The position numbers and the translations under genes are program-made. 29,099 bases of DNA. It comes from Eubacterium sp. GTDB taxonomy: Bacteria; Bacillota; Clostridia; Lachnospirales; Lachnospiraceae. Under the pieces are notes generated by a model. The model did no database searches. It saw nothing but the letters and a program-made list of their open reading frames with translations, and was not told the origin of the DNA. Positions 1 to 7,391 of the stretch are shown piece by piece; the first letter of the stretch is position 1, and each line of letters opens with the position of its first letter. The DNA lies in the NCBI GenBank assembly GCA_003486385.1, contig DNFT01000043.1, forward strand, positions 1 to 29,099, given 5' to 3'.

Positions 1-32
1 GTGTATAACGTATTATATTTATAGCTCATGTT

Positions 33-62
33 TTGACCCCGGCATCATAATTTTTAAATTAT
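33..62 (+). promoter_or_regulatory. possible promoter of the two-component operon
   Basis: TTGACC at 33-38 is followed after 18 bases by AATTAT at 57-62, a weak match to a sigma-A promoter. It lies about 50 bases upstream of the first gene of the window. The -10 is poor and no other evidence supports it. Confidence 0.3.
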
Positions 63-112
63 ATATTTGTGGTGAAGCTGCAGATGATGGTTGAATTGGG
101 GGAATTATTGCA

Positions 113-820
113 ATGAATATTATACTATGTGATGATGAAAGAAATTTTGCCGAAGCTCTTCGGGAAGAAATAAAGAACTTTTTTGACAATAAATCCATGC
201 AGGTTAATATTACATGGTATGGTAGTGGGGAGGAGCTTTTAAAAGCTTTTGAAGGGGAGAAATCGGATGTAGACCTCCTGTTTATGGATATTGACCTTGG
301 TGCGTACGATGGGGTATCGATAGTAAGGGGATTTCGGGAACAAGGCAAGAGCTTTCCGGTTATTTTTTTATCGGCTATGGAGGACAGAGTGTTAGATGGC
401 TTTGAAGTAAAAGCTTTTTATTTTCTTTATAAAAAAGATTACAAAAACAGGCTGCATGAGATTCTGGAAAAATATCTCAATGAATATGTATATGCAGGAC
501 GCATAATGGTCAAGGATAAGGATACAGTGAATGTAATCTATATGAATAAAATATATTGGGTGGAGTCCGAAGATAGGGAAACTGTTTTACATACGGAAAC
601 GGGGGAAATGCACGCAGCAGAACCAATGCATAGCTTTGCGAAAAAGCTTGATAAAGAGATATTTGCAGAGGTATATCACTGCATTTATGTCAATGTGGAT
701 TATGTGTGCAGAGTAGATGCCGACAGCCTGTTGCTGGACAATGGAGTGGTTATACCGGTGAGCAGAAGAAAACGAAAGGAAGTTATGACTGCGGTAATGA
801 AGAGGCTGGTGACAAGATGA
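113..820 (+). CDS. LytTR-family response regulator
   Basis: This is a cytoplasmic transcription regulator of an AgrA/LytR-type two-component system, 235 residues. Residues 1-115 form a receiver domain: the acidic pair D7-D8 in 'LCDDE', the probable phospho-acceptor D59 in 'LLFMDID', the S87 switch residue in 'IFLSAME', and a Lys around 107-108. Residues about 125-235 look like a LytTR DNA-binding domain ('VYHCIYVNVDYV', 'PVSRRKRKEV'). GGGGGAA sits upstream of the ATG. The stop codon overlaps the start of the histidine kinase gene (ATGA at 817-820), so the two are translationally coupled and almost certainly partners. Its targets are not visible; the nearby sigma-factor and ABC-transporter genes are obvious candidates, by inference. 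Confidence 0.9.
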   Translation: MNIILCDDERNFAEALREEIKNFFDNKSMQVNITWYGSGEELLKAFEGEKSDVDLLFMDIDLGAYDGVSIVRGFREQGKSFPVIFLSAMEDRVLDGFEVKAFYFLYKKDYKNRLHEILEKYLNEYVYAGRIMVKDKDTVNVIYMNKIYWVESEDRETVLHTETGEMHAAEPMHSFAKKLDKEIFAEVYHCIYVNVDYVCRVDADSLLLDNGVVIPVSRRKRKEVMTAVMKRLVTR

Positions 821-2670
821 GAAACAGGAAAGCTTTTTTTGCGGTTCAGGGAAGTATAATTTTGGGATTCATAATACTTAATGTGCTTATTTTTTATATG
901 GTTAACTGTAACGGAGAGTATCTGCAGAGCCGTGATGTGTGGGGGAATACACAGACTATTTTGAAGTCTGATTTGAAAAGCCGCCAGAAGCTGATTAACG
1001 AATTTTCACAAAATACAGCAACGGCGGTTGAAAATATTGATGGGATACTGGCTCAGATTGAAAAGAATGAACAACTGGAAAAAGAAAAGGCAAGAAAAAA
1101 CAGATACAAAAAAGAAAACGATAAGGAAATTAAAACAACTATTACAATAGGTATTACTGAAAAGAAGGAAAATTACCTTGTGGTCAGGAATATATTTTCA
1201 GAGGCTGAAGTTTATGGTGCTGATATACAGAGTATAGGAGATAAGGCAGAAAAAATGTCCGAGACGGCTCTGTACAGTTCGGGCTGGTATCGGAATAATA
1301 TCGTCAAAAGTGAGAGGGATTATTATGGGCTTAACTATGTGAATATCACCCCTATGCAGGACGAGGCGTGGAATGCATTGATTGATTTCAGGGTTACTGA
1401 TTTGTTGGCATGCGGAATGGCTGTGGTAGTAGCAGTTATATTGTTTTTCTTATTACAGAATCAGGCGGAGGGGATGATTTTTACAACCGGGGATGTTGTT
1501 GCAAAAGGTAGTGCTATTTTACTTGCCGGATTTGTGGGATTATATGGAAGCAATCTTATGCTGAAAGACTTTTATCTGGAACAGAACATGTTCAATGTTA
1601 GTATACAGTCATTACAGTCCTTCAGAGATTGTCATTATATACTTACAGTCGGCGGATTCTTTATAATATGGTTATTGATAAAGCTATCGGCATGTCTGCT
1701 CGTCTTTATGACTATATTATGCATTGTGTCACATAGCGGAAAAAAGAGAATATTTATCGGAATGGCAGTTCTTGCTGTTGTAGTTACTGAGTATATATTT
1801 GCCGGATATGTCGGAGAGAAGCCTTTATTTGTATTTTTAAGGGAAATCAATCTGTTCTCAGCATTTACGCCGGAACGTTTTTTTAACAGATATCTAAATT
1901 TGAATATTGCGGGAAATGCATACTCAAGGCTGACTTTTTTCATGGTGTTGTGGTGTTTCGTGTTTGTAACTGTTCTGTTAGTATGTGTCCGAAGGATAAA
2001 AATGTATCAGAAGCTGGTTATGGCTGATGTGCAGAAAAATTATGATGAGGAAATCAATCGTCAGTATTTAGAGACCAGAAGACTATGGCATGATTTTCAG
2101 AACCATCTGCTGGCAATACAGGCGATGACAGAGAATGGTGACAGGGAGGGGGCGGACCGTTATATAAAGGATTTGAGCGAAAGCATAAGCACCGATAAGC
2201 TTGCAGCTAAGACAGGATATAATCCGGTCGACCTTCTGTTGTATAAGAAACAGGTACAGGCGGCAGAACAGGAGGCGAAGATTAAACTTGTAATACAATG
2301 CGAATTGTGCGGGATGAATTTCACAGGATATGATTTGTGCAGTGTGATAGGAAATCTGCTTGATAATGCGTTAGAAGCGGTTAAAGCCGTTTCGAGTGAG
2401 GAACGAATAATAGAATTGAACCTTAAAAGACAGCAGGGAATGCTTTTTATATCCTGTAAAAATCCATACAAGGGTGAGATAAAAACCGAGAATGGAAGGT
2501 TGATTACTTCTAAGAATGATAAGAAAAATCACGGAATTGGTATTTCATCTATAGAACAGGTATGTCAAAAATATCAGGGAACTATGGAAATACAGACAGA
2601 TAACGAGGTGTTTCATGTGTTGGTATTACTGGTGGAAGATAAGAATTGCCGGTTGGGTAAAATTGAATAA
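817..2670 (+). CDS. GHKL-family sensor histidine kinase with a permease-like membrane domain
   Basis: 617 residues. I chose the ATG at 817 because it overlaps the regulator stop codon; the open frame itself extends further upstream. Residues 8-28 form a first membrane helix. A charged extracytoplasmic stretch follows to about 195, then several helices from about 200 to 400. The cytoplasmic part starts near 405 with the phosphorylation motif 'WHDFQNHL' (H425), a GHKL-type ATPase N-box 'NLLDNALEA' (from N513) and a G-box 'NHGIGISSI'. This matches AgrC-type kinases paired with LytTR regulators. Oddly, the 200-400 membrane region is collinear with the N-terminal half of the ABC permease at 7392-9374: LYGSN at 242 vs 171, SIQS at 262 vs 191, EYI at 325 vs 252, YLNLN at 359 vs 286. 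The sensor therefore appears to derive from a permease subunit. Confidence 0.88.
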   Translation: MRNRKAFFAVQGSIILGFIILNVLIFYMVNCNGEYLQSRDVWGNTQTILKSDLKSRQKLINEFSQNTATAVENIDGILAQIEKNEQLEKEKARKNRYKKENDKEIKTTITIGITEKKENYLVVRNIFSEAEVYGADIQSIGDKAEKMSETALYSSGWYRNNIVKSERDYYGLNYVNITPMQDEAWNALIDFRVTDLLACGMAVVVAVILFFLLQNQAEGMIFTTGDVVAKGSAILLAGFVGLYGSNLMLKDFYLEQNMFNVSIQSLQSFRDCHYILTVGGFFIIWLLIKLSACLLVFMTILCIVSHSGKKRIFIGMAVLAVVVTEYIFAGYVGEKPLFVFLREINLFSAFTPERFFNRYLNLNIAGNAYSRLTFFMVLWCFVFVTVLLVCVRRIKMYQKLVMADVQKNYDEEINRQYLETRRLWHDFQNHLLAIQAMTENGDREGADRYIKDLSESISTDKLAAKTGYNPVDLLLYKKQVQAAEQEAKIKLVIQCELCGMNFTGYDLCSVIGNLLDNALEAVKAVSSEERIIELNLKRQQGMLFISCKNPYKGEIKTENGRLITSKNDKKNHGIGISSIEQVCQKYQGTMEIQTDNEVFHVLVLLVEDKNCRLGKIE

Positions 2671-2748
2671 AACATAATGAAGATTAAAGCTCTGAAGTTT
2701 TGTCACGAAAATTATTTCTGAAATAAATTTATATAAAAAAATATTTTC

Positions 2749-2776
2749 TGCAACAAAACTTAATTTTCTCCGAGTA
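2749..2776 (+). promoter_or_regulatory. putative ECF-type autoregulated promoter
   Basis: TGCAAC at 2749-2754 and CGAGTA at 2771-2776 are separated by 16 bases, resembling the AAC-type -35 and CG-containing -10 of ECF sigma promoters. It lies about 70 bases upstream of the sigma-factor start. The leader contains a GTTGA...TCAAC dyad. Autoregulation is typical of ECF sigma genes; the assignment here is inference from position and motif. Confidence 0.4.
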
Positions 2777-2847
2777 GATAGGTGAAGGACACATTGGTTG
2801 ATTGTGATTCGCAGTCAACTGCAGAGGTCTTTGAGGGAGGTGAACGG

Positions 2848-3402
2848 ATGGAGGATAATAACATTGTTGAATTATTTTGGAGCAGGAGCGAGAGTGCAAT
2901 CGCTGAAACTGAACTGAAATATGGGAAGTATCTGCACAGCATTTCGTACCGGATTCTTACAGATACGGAGGATGCAAGGGAGTGTGTCAATGATACTTAC
3001 AATGATGCATGGCAGTCGATGCCGCCTCATCGCCCTATGGTTCTTTCCACCTTTTTAGGGAAGATTACACGACGCATATCTATCGACAGATGGAGGATGA
3101 GAAACGCCCAAAAGCGTGGCGGGGGCGAGGTGGTTCTTGTTCTTGATGAACTGGAGGATTGCGTTTCGGGTTCTGACAGCGTAGAAGGTGAAATGGAGCG
3201 CAGGGAGCTGGCTGAGCTGCTGGATTCATTTTTAGGGACATTGGCAGACACAGAGCGCAGGGTATTTCTTTGCAGGTACTGGTATATGGATTCGATTCAG
3301 ACTATTGCGAAGCAGTCTGGCTTTTCACAGAGTAAGGTCACATCTATGCTGCATAGGACGAGAGGAAAACTGAGGACTATGCTTGAAAAGGAGGGCTATT
3401 GA
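2848..3402 (+). CDS. RNA polymerase sigma factor, sigma-70/ECF type
   Basis: 184 residues. The frame is open further upstream, but the ATG at 2848 has a strong ribosome site (GGGAGGTG, 2836-2842 region) and gives the usual N-terminus of this Lachnospiraceae family ('MEDNNIVELFW'). Region 2 is seen in 'YGKYLHSISYRIL' to 'RRISIDRWR' and region 4, the -35-binding helix-turn-helix, in 'SIQTIAKQSGFSQSKVTSML' near the C-terminus. Region 3 is absent, as expected for ECF factors. The stop codon overlaps the next ATG by one base (TGATG at 3400-3404), so it is co-translated with the single-pass membrane protein that probably controls its activity. Confidence 0.9.
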   Translation: MEDNNIVELFWSRSESAIAETELKYGKYLHSISYRILTDTEDARECVNDTYNDAWQSMPPHRPMVLSTFLGKITRRISIDRWRMRNAQKRGGGEVVLVLDELEDCVSGSDSVEGEMERRELAELLDSFLGTLADTERRVFLCRYWYMDSIQTIAKQSGFSQSKVTSMLHRTRGKLRTMLEKEGY

Positions 3403-5045
3403 TGAAATCCAACGATTTACTTGACGCTATCGGTGAAGTGTCTGATGAGTATATTGCAGACGCGGAAAATGTAAAGAAAAGGAGAATGCCGCGGTGGGCA
3501 AGATGGTCATGCGCGGCAGCAGCATGCCTTGTCGCTGTGGCAGGGATTGGAGGAGTGCTGTTAATAAGAGGCGGAATAGATGGTGGCTCTGCCGGAGGCT
3601 CGGGTCATGAGGGTGGCAGCAGCTTCATGCGCTATGCAGGTCCGGTATTTCCGATGACCTTGCTTGAGAGTAACCCGGAGATTTCTGCTGAGCGCGATAT
3701 CACGATGGATTTTGCACCATGGGTTCCGGTATGGGTTTCCAATGAGGAGGAAGCAGCTTCGTACCCATTGGAGAGCGACAGACAGGAGATTCTGGATAAC
3801 TATAACGAATGGTATCCGGAAGGCGGATATTACCGGTCCTCAGGCAATATTATAGTGAAGGATTCTTATATTCTGGAAAACACAAGTGCACAGAATCAGA
3901 CAGTTCATGTGCTCTACCCATTTGTTTCCAGCCTGAAGGATCTGGATAATAATATTCCGTCGTTGACCATGAACGGAGAGGCACTTGGGACAACGCTTCA
4001 TGCGGGCAGCTATGCAGGAGACTTTGAGGGCGCATGGGGCGGCAGCTCAAAGGAGTTAGAAGAAGGGAGCGTGAATCTGTCATATATTGAGAACTGGGAA
4101 GGCTACAGAAGCCTTCTTTCGGATGGAACTTATATGGACAGGGCATTGGGAGACTTTGTAAATCTCAGCGATATTCCTGTGACGGTTTATGAGTTTAGCG
4201 ATGCATGGGGGACACCGGAGAATGATAAAGCGGGGGTTACAAATCCTACTATCCGCGTTATGTTTGACCTTGACTATGAAAAGACTCAGGTATTGTCCTA
4301 TGGTTTTAACGGAAGCCTGTGGGATGGGGAGAATGGTATTATGGGGAAGCAATTTTCCATACGCCGACAGGGAGAATCAGACTATGGAAGTCCTTATTAT
4401 ATCATTGTTGTCGGAGAGGATATACAGAATGTCGAATATAAAGGATATGTAACCGGCGGCTGGAATACGGAGAAAACAATCGATGCCGGCATGACAATTT
4501 CAAGAAGGGAGTCGAATCTGGAGGAGGCACTGAGAGTGGTTGCGGAGTCCGGATACAGGACTGCTTTTGAGATGGGATACTTCGAGAGCGATTACGATTA
4601 TGGATTCGAGTTGTATTTTGGCTTGTTAAAAGAGCATTTGATGGCATACAGTTCACTCTCCGGGAACGGAGTGCAGCGCTATGAGGATGGTGCGATTGAA
4701 AATATGGATGTGATTGGTGTGTCGCGCGTGTTCTGGCTGGAGGCGGAGGTCACAATTCCTGCCGGCAGCTATGCCACGGTTGAAGCAGTGTCCGAGAAAG
4801 AACCGAGCTATGATTTCTATTGCTCAAATACGGCGAACAGGAAGATTAGCGGATATGATATGGTGACAAGGCTTGGAAGCAATCTGATATTTACGGAGCA
4901 GACAGCGAGCTTAGAGGACAGAGGGCGGATTGAGATTGTACGGCAGAATTTCGGGTTCGATATTGAAAACGGAGTTAATGAAGTGGAGCTTGACATGGAA
5001 GAGCCGCATTATTATCTGGAAGTAAGGGCAATTGACACTGAATAA
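3402..5045 (+). CDS. single-pass membrane protein, probable anti-sigma/sensor partner of the sigma factor
   Basis: 547 residues. The start ATG at 3402 shares its first base with the sigma-factor stop. Residues 1-35 are cytoplasmic and charged ('MKSNDLLDAIGEVSDEYIAD'), residues about 36-58 are a hydrophobic helix rich in Ala, and the remaining ~490 residues would be extracytoplasmic, Gly/Ser-rich at first and then rich in Tyr, Glu and Asp. Coupling to an ECF sigma gene and this topology suggest an anti-sigma or sensor role; no enzymatic motif is visible and the large outer domain is unrecognised. A diverged, inactivated copy of its last ~190 bases lies at 9433-9625. A strong hairpin terminator follows at 5105. 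Confidence 0.72.
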   Translation: MKSNDLLDAIGEVSDEYIADAENVKKRRMPRWARWSCAAAACLVAVAGIGGVLLIRGGIDGGSAGGSGHEGGSSFMRYAGPVFPMTLLESNPEISAERDITMDFAPWVPVWVSNEEEAASYPLESDRQEILDNYNEWYPEGGYYRSSGNIIVKDSYILENTSAQNQTVHVLYPFVSSLKDLDNNIPSLTMNGEALGTTLHAGSYAGDFEGAWGGSSKELEEGSVNLSYIENWEGYRSLLSDGTYMDRALGDFVNLSDIPVTVYEFSDAWGTPENDKAGVTNPTIRVMFDLDYEKTQVLSYGFNGSLWDGENGIMGKQFSIRRQGESDYGSPYYIIVVGEDIQNVEYKGYVTGGWNTEKTIDAGMTISRRESNLEEALRVVAESGYRTAFEMGYFESDYDYGFELYFGLLKEHLMAYSSLSGNGVQRYEDGAIENMDVIGVSRVFWLEAEVTIPAGSYATVEAVSEKEPSYDFYCSNTANRKISGYDMVTRLGSNLIFTEQTASLEDRGRIEIVRQNFGFDIENGVNEVELDMEEPHYYLEVRAIDTE

Positions 5046-5104
5046 AGCTTAGTCCGGAAGCTATTTGTATGGAATGTTTCAGACCGGTAAAAAAATTGAT
5101 GAAT

Positions 5105-5153
5105 AACCACTTGTGCAGGTATAATGACCACTTCTGCACAGGTGGTTGTTTTT
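5105..5153 (+). terminator. Rho-independent terminator after the sigma operon
   Basis: Fourteen-base arms AACCACTTGTGCAG (5105-5118) and CTGCACAGGTGGTT (5134-5147) pair with a single G-T wobble around a 15-base loop and are followed by GTTTTT. Confidence 0.8.
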
Positions 5154-5193
5154 ATTTCAGGGTAATATATAATGAGCTTAAGGTCGACTTAAG
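5146..5193 (+). promoter_or_regulatory. probable promoter of the lipoprotein/ABC operon with a dyad
   Basis: TATAAT at 5168-5173 lies 16 bases after TTGTTT at 5146-5151, which overlaps the preceding terminator arm. Directly downstream, CTTAAG (5177-5182) and CTTAAG (5188-5193) flank GTCGA, a dyad at the expected transcription start that could be an operator. The match is moderate; the regulator is unknown. Confidence 0.42.
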
Positions 5194-5236
5194 AGTATCA
5201 GTACACATCAGAAAATTAAAGAAATGGAGAGGGTTT

Positions 5237-6532
5237 ATGGGAGGTATAAAAAAACTTGGAATTATAACTGTAATGGTGTTGCTTTTATGCAGTGGATGTG
5301 GCAAAAAAGCATTGCCTGTTGAGGATTATGTGAGCAGCAATCCTGCAAAGGTAATTTATAATGCAGTAATGAAGACGGACACAGGGTATTATTACGGCAG
5401 CAGCGAAAAGAAAATGTCAATACATTATTATGACGTGGGAAGCGGCCAGAATATTTTTCTGTGCAGCAAGCCGGAGTGTCGTCATAATGGCGATGCATTT
5501 TGTACTGCAACCAGTGATAAATACTTTGTTGACACAATGTGTATGTATGGTGGAGAGCTGTATTTGAATGTAGTGGAAGAAACGGACACAGAATATCAGT
5601 ACAAGCTTCTCAAGGTAGCTGCGGACGGAACGAAGCTGACAGAGCTTGTGACATATATGACTGTAAATAATACATCCGTTGTCCCGGTTACAGGGAGCAG
5701 GCTGGTAATACACAGGGGATATGCAGTTATGTCTTATATAATATGTAATAAAGACAACATGGATATTGGGGAAAGAGGCCTTATTTTATATAATATGGCA
5801 GATGGAAAAATCACCTATATTAATAAAAGTGAGTTTTCGGACTACTCATTTACTCGTTATGATGTGGACGCACATGACGATTACATATATTATAATTTTT
5901 CAGAGGGACATAAAAACAGATTACACAGATTTTCATTGAAGGATAAGTCTGATGAAACCTTGGAATTTTTAATAAACTACAATAAAACATATACGATATG
6001 GGATGATGATACGATATATTATTTACGCAAAGGAAATTCGCTTAATAAATACAAGATTTCTACCAAAGAAAATACGGAATATAAAAATTTTTTCAGAAAA
6101 AATTTTTCTTATATGTCCGAAAGCTGGGGGGAATGTGAGGCTGATGAGAATTTTGAGCCTGATAGTTTAGTCACGGATGGAAAATATTTGTATGTAACTG
6201 ATGGGGCATATTTTAGCACCTATACCTGTGAAATAGATTGTATTATGGCAGATGATACTGAGCAGCAGATGCTAGAACGGAATAAGTCCAGAATTTTTGT
6301 ATATGATAAGGATTTGCAGCAGGTGGCTGTGGTGGTTATTGAAACAGATAAATATTTAGGCTACAAAGATTATTTTTCGCTCGCTATTTTAGATGGAATG
6401 GTTTATCTACAGACTCCAAAGAAAATGTTTGCATGTACGGTTGAGGAGTTTGTAGAAGGGGGAACACCACCGTTTAGAGAAATTTACAATAATGAGGTGG
6501 ACATACCAAGTCTGAAGGATTCCGTACAATAA
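5237..6532 (+). CDS. lipoprotein of unknown function, ABC-transporter-linked
   Basis: 431 residues. I chose the ATG at 5237, preceded by GGAGAGG, because it starts a textbook lipoprotein signal: 'MGGIKKLGII', a hydrophobic core, and the lipobox LCSG-C with C21. The mature protein would be anchored outside the membrane. It contains repeated short blocks ('DGKYLYVTDGAYF', 'ILDGMVYLQTP', 'DDDTIYYLRKG', 'DDYIYYNF') of the kind found in beta-propeller proteins, and a Cys-rich early stretch ('FLCSKPECRHNGDAFC'). The fold is inferred from these repeats. It precedes the ABC ATPase by 37 bases and probably works with that transporter as an extracytoplasmic accessory; no binding partner can be read from the sequence. 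Confidence 0.72.
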   Translation: MGGIKKLGIITVMVLLLCSGCGKKALPVEDYVSSNPAKVIYNAVMKTDTGYYYGSSEKKMSIHYYDVGSGQNIFLCSKPECRHNGDAFCTATSDKYFVDTMCMYGGELYLNVVEETDTEYQYKLLKVAADGTKLTELVTYMTVNNTSVVPVTGSRLVIHRGYAVMSYIICNKDNMDIGERGLILYNMADGKITYINKSEFSDYSFTRYDVDAHDDYIYYNFSEGHKNRLHRFSLKDKSDETLEFLINYNKTYTIWDDDTIYYLRKGNSLNKYKISTKENTEYKNFFRKNFSYMSESWGECEADENFEPDSLVTDGKYLYVTDGAYFSTYTCEIDCIMADDTEQQMLERNKSRIFVYDKDLQQVAVVVIETDKYLGYKDYFSLAILDGMVYLQTPKKMFACTVEEFVEGGTPPFREIYNNEVDIPSLKDSVQ

Positions 6533-6569
6533 AATGTCTGTATTGTGAATTGCAAAGGAGGTAAGACTG

Positions 6570-7379
6570 ATGGATAGTAATTTTTCTACATTGGAAATCG
6601 TGGAACTTACAAAGCAGTACGGCACATTTACGGCGTTGGACCACCTTACCGTGAGCTTTGATAAAGGAGTATATGGTCTTTTAGGACCTAACGGGGCTGG
6701 TAAATCCACCTTTTTAAATCTTGTGACCGATAACCTGCAAAGAACCGGTGGAAGCATTCTATATAATGGAAATGATATTTCTAAGCTTGGAGCAGCATAC
6801 AGAAGAAAAATCGGTTACACTCCGCAGGTAAGGGGAATGTATGAGGATTTTACGGCGCGGGATTTTCTACATTACATAGGAGCACTTAAGGGGATGAAAG
6901 GCTCAGAATGTAAGAAACAGACGGAACAGTTTTTGGAAATAGTGAATCTTTCAAAGGACGCACATCACCGGATTGGTTCTTTTTCTGGCGGAATGAAGCA
7001 GCGTACTTTGATTGCGGCTGCTATGCTTGATGAGCCGGAGATTCTTTTCCTTGATGAACCGACAGTTGGATTAGACCCGGAGGAGCGTTTCAGGCTGCGG
7101 AATTATATCGCGTCTCTTGGAAAGGAACGCACAGTCATTCTTGCCACGCATATAGTTGGAGATATAGAGAGCATTGCCGGAAAGGTGCTTTTGTTAATGA
7201 ATGGAAGGCTGTGCAGGTTTGACAGTCCTGCTGTGCTTATAAAGGAGCTTGAGGCTGAAGCTGCCGGGGGAGGAGAAACAGAGCTGCTTGTACGTGAAGC
7301 CTGTGGAAAAACATCCGGACTTGGTCTTGAGGATGTATACCTTTACTATGCTTTAAAACAGAGACAGAAAAATAAATAG
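6570..7379 (+). CDS. ABC transporter ATP-binding protein
   Basis: 269 residues, preceded by AAAGGAGG. It is the cytoplasmic ATPase subunit that powers the adjacent permease. Walker A GPNGAGKST is at 39-47, the signature SFSGGMKQR at 137-145, Walker B ILFLDEP at 158-164 with the D-loop 'VGLDP', and the H-loop His at 194 ('ILATHIV'). The sequence type ('VYGLLGPNGAGKST', 'MYEDFTARDFLHYIG') is that of ABC-2-type exporters, such as those for antibiotics or peptides. It ends 12 bases before the probable permease start. The substrate is not known. Confidence 0.93.
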   Translation: MDSNFSTLEIVELTKQYGTFTALDHLTVSFDKGVYGLLGPNGAGKSTFLNLVTDNLQRTGGSILYNGNDISKLGAAYRRKIGYTPQVRGMYEDFTARDFLHYIGALKGMKGSECKKQTEQFLEIVNLSKDAHHRIGSFSGGMKQRTLIAAAMLDEPEILFLDEPTVGLDPEERFRLRNYIASLGKERTVILATHIVGDIESIAGKVLLLMNGRLCRFDSPAVLIKELEAEAAGGGETELLVREACGKTSGLGLEDVYLYYALKQRQKNK

Positions 7380-7391
7380 GGGGTGTATTCT

